A DNA stretch of 64,000 nucleotides, taken from Saprospiraceae bacterium. GTDB lineage: Bacteria > Bacteroidota > Bacteroidia > Chitinophagales > Saprospiraceae. The notes beneath the pieces were generated by a model, which was not told the DNA's origin, searched no databases, and was given only the letters and a program-made list of their open reading frames with translations. Shown in pieces: positions 63,192 through 64,000 of the stretch; positions within the stretch are counted from its first letter, which is position 1; each line of letters starts with the position of its first letter. The stretch spans positions 1,488,001-1,552,000 of the forward strand of contig JADKAA010000024.1 of the NCBI GenBank assembly GCA_016715465.1, in the 5' to 3' direction. The position numbers and the translations under genes were made by a program.

Positions 63192-63580
63192 TTTTCTGTA
63201 ATTGTGGGGTAAATATATTTAATGGCAGAACAAAACCAAAAATACAAAATATGAAATAAGTGACCTGTAAAATATTAAAATTAGGGCTTAAGCCCTATTG
63301 CGCTTCTGTAGATGAATTTATAGCTTTGTTTTCATAATATGCGAGCCTGAAGAAAAAGCCAGAAATGATTAAAATGGTTGTCTGGCCTCAGTCTTCTGAA
63401 CAAATCGCATAATATTATTTTTTGTCAAAATGCATTTTGACTTGAGTTTTATGAAGGAGGCCCTGCAATCATGCAAGGTAAAATCTGATTTAAATAGATT
63501 TGGTCTTAATCAAGAGGAAGTCCGCTGATCCAAAAACCTGAATCGAGATATTGTCATTTTTAATTCAAAATATTTTACTT
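63192..63580. other. Intergenic region without a recognisable feature
   Basis: This 389-nt AT-rich gap separates the divergent kinase gene and the next secreted gene. The minus strand has TATATTTA before the kinase start, one base off a -7 box. No ORF, repeat or terminator is convincing. Confidence 0.4.
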
Positions 63581-64000
63581 ATGAATGCAAATTATAGAAA
63601 AAAATCGTGGAGGCTAAAAGAATTACTCATGCTGACCTGGGTTTTTATCCTGTTTGGATCAACCACGCAGGGCCAGATTTATTCCAGCCAATCCGGAGAT
63701 TGGTCGGTGCCTTCAACCTGGGTTGGGGGCATGACGCCAAGTAGCAGCGACAAGGTAATTATTCAAGCCGGTCATAACGTTACCTTATACGCGGCCATAA
63801 GTCTTGACGATAGCCTCAAGGTCAACGGCACATTAACCCTGCCTGGAAGTATAACCGGTACCGGCCATAAATTGATTTTGCCTGGTGGCAATTTCATCTT
63901 ACAAGGCGGAGGTTTGTATGGCTCAGGGGAGTGGATTATTCTTGCCGGTGCATTGATGGATATCCAGAGCGGCGGATCAATAGGCAGCACATCCATCCTG
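63581..64000 (+). CDS. N-terminal part of a secreted G8-like beta-helix protein (partial)
   Basis: An ATG at 63581 opens a frame that continues past the right edge (140 codons visible). It has a signal peptide (LLMLTWVFILFGSTTQGQ). A region then matches the G8/pectate-lyase-like opening common in Bacteroidota secreted proteins: SGDWSVPSTWVGG, DKVIIQAGHNVTL, SLKVNGTLTLPG. Such proteins continue as long beta-helix or repeat structures ending in a T9SS tail; the end is not visible here. Exact function cannot be given. Confidence 0.78.
   Translation, partial: MNANYRKKSWRLKELLMLTWVFILFGSTTQGQIYSSQSGDWSVPSTWVGGMTPSSSDKVIIQAGHNVTLYAAISLDDSLKVNGTLTLPGSITGTGHKLILPGGNFILQGGGLYGSGEWIILAGALMDIQSGGSIGSTSIL

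Overview
The window looks like a chromosome segment from a member of the Bacteroidota, most likely a Saprospiria/Chitinophagia-type environmental lineage. The evidence is many secreted proteins with type IX secretion (T9SS) C-terminal sorting domains, an ECF sigma/FecR/FecA-like TonB receptor/DUF4249 cluster, a Y_Y_Y-domain propeller histidine kinase, SprB-type repeats, DUF3667, few Shine-Dalgarno sequences, and TAnnTTTG-type -7 promoter boxes. I saw no rRNA, tRNA, CRISPR array, insertion sequence or phage genes. Taxonomy below phylum is inference.

Layout. 1-5.2 kb: end of an unknown gene, a tandem AAA+ ATPase, then DUF3667 and gatB (minus strand, 3 nt apart). 5.4-10.8 kb: a giant secreted adhesin-like protein with HYR-like repeats, a P-domain and a sorting tail. 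10.9-16.5 kb: small membrane protein, glycosyltransferase, aldehyde dehydrogenase, typA, small barrel-like protein. 16.6-19.6 kb: an AT-rich cassette of metzincin protease, lipoprotein and small barrel protein, two of them frame-broken. 19.7-21.4 kb: superoxide dismutase and two thioredoxin-fold proteins. 21.6-27.0 kb: sigma, anti-sigma, broken TonB receptor, DUF4249 lipoprotein. 27.0-31.5 kb: RsmI-like methyltransferase, M20 dipeptidase, S9 oligopeptidase (minus strand). 31.7-33.1 kb: secreted Kelch protein with related palindromes on both sides. 33.2-37.7 kb: a minus-strand operon of Na+/dicarboxylate-type symporter, DedA, MFS transporter and zinc phospholipase C-like protein. 37.8-38.9 kb: DinB remnant and cation efflux protein. 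39.2-46.0 kb: AT-rich block of two paralogous secreted proteins around an M43-like protease with a beta-helix. 46.3-51.2 kb: DUF5117-type metalloprotease, PHB-depolymerase-like esterase, an orphan FabH C-terminal remnant and an NADP-binding oxidoreductase. 51.4-56.8 kb: a caspase-like/coiled-coil/cadherin-like/SprB giant split by one frameshift. 57.9-59.0 kb: FabH-like ketosynthase. 59.4-63.2 kb: response regulator and propeller histidine kinase, convergent with overlapping stops. 63.6 kb onward: start of a secreted G8-like protein running off the window.

How they work together. Housekeeping functions (GatB, TypA, SOD/redoxins, transport) alternate with surface and secretion functions: several metalloproteases, adhesin-like repeat proteins and outer-membrane proteins. 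The most unusual items are the caspase-SprB giant, the 89-nt near-identical sorting tails of two otherwise diverged paralogs, the FabH fragment 7 kb from its intact paralog, a perfect 40-bp palindrome made from a tandemly repeated 20-mer, and -7 boxes lying only 3-4 nt upstream of start codons, which suggests leaderless mRNAs.

Caution. Four genes are split at homopolymer runs and one of them also has an in-frame stop, so some apparent pseudogenes may be assembly errors in this sequence.
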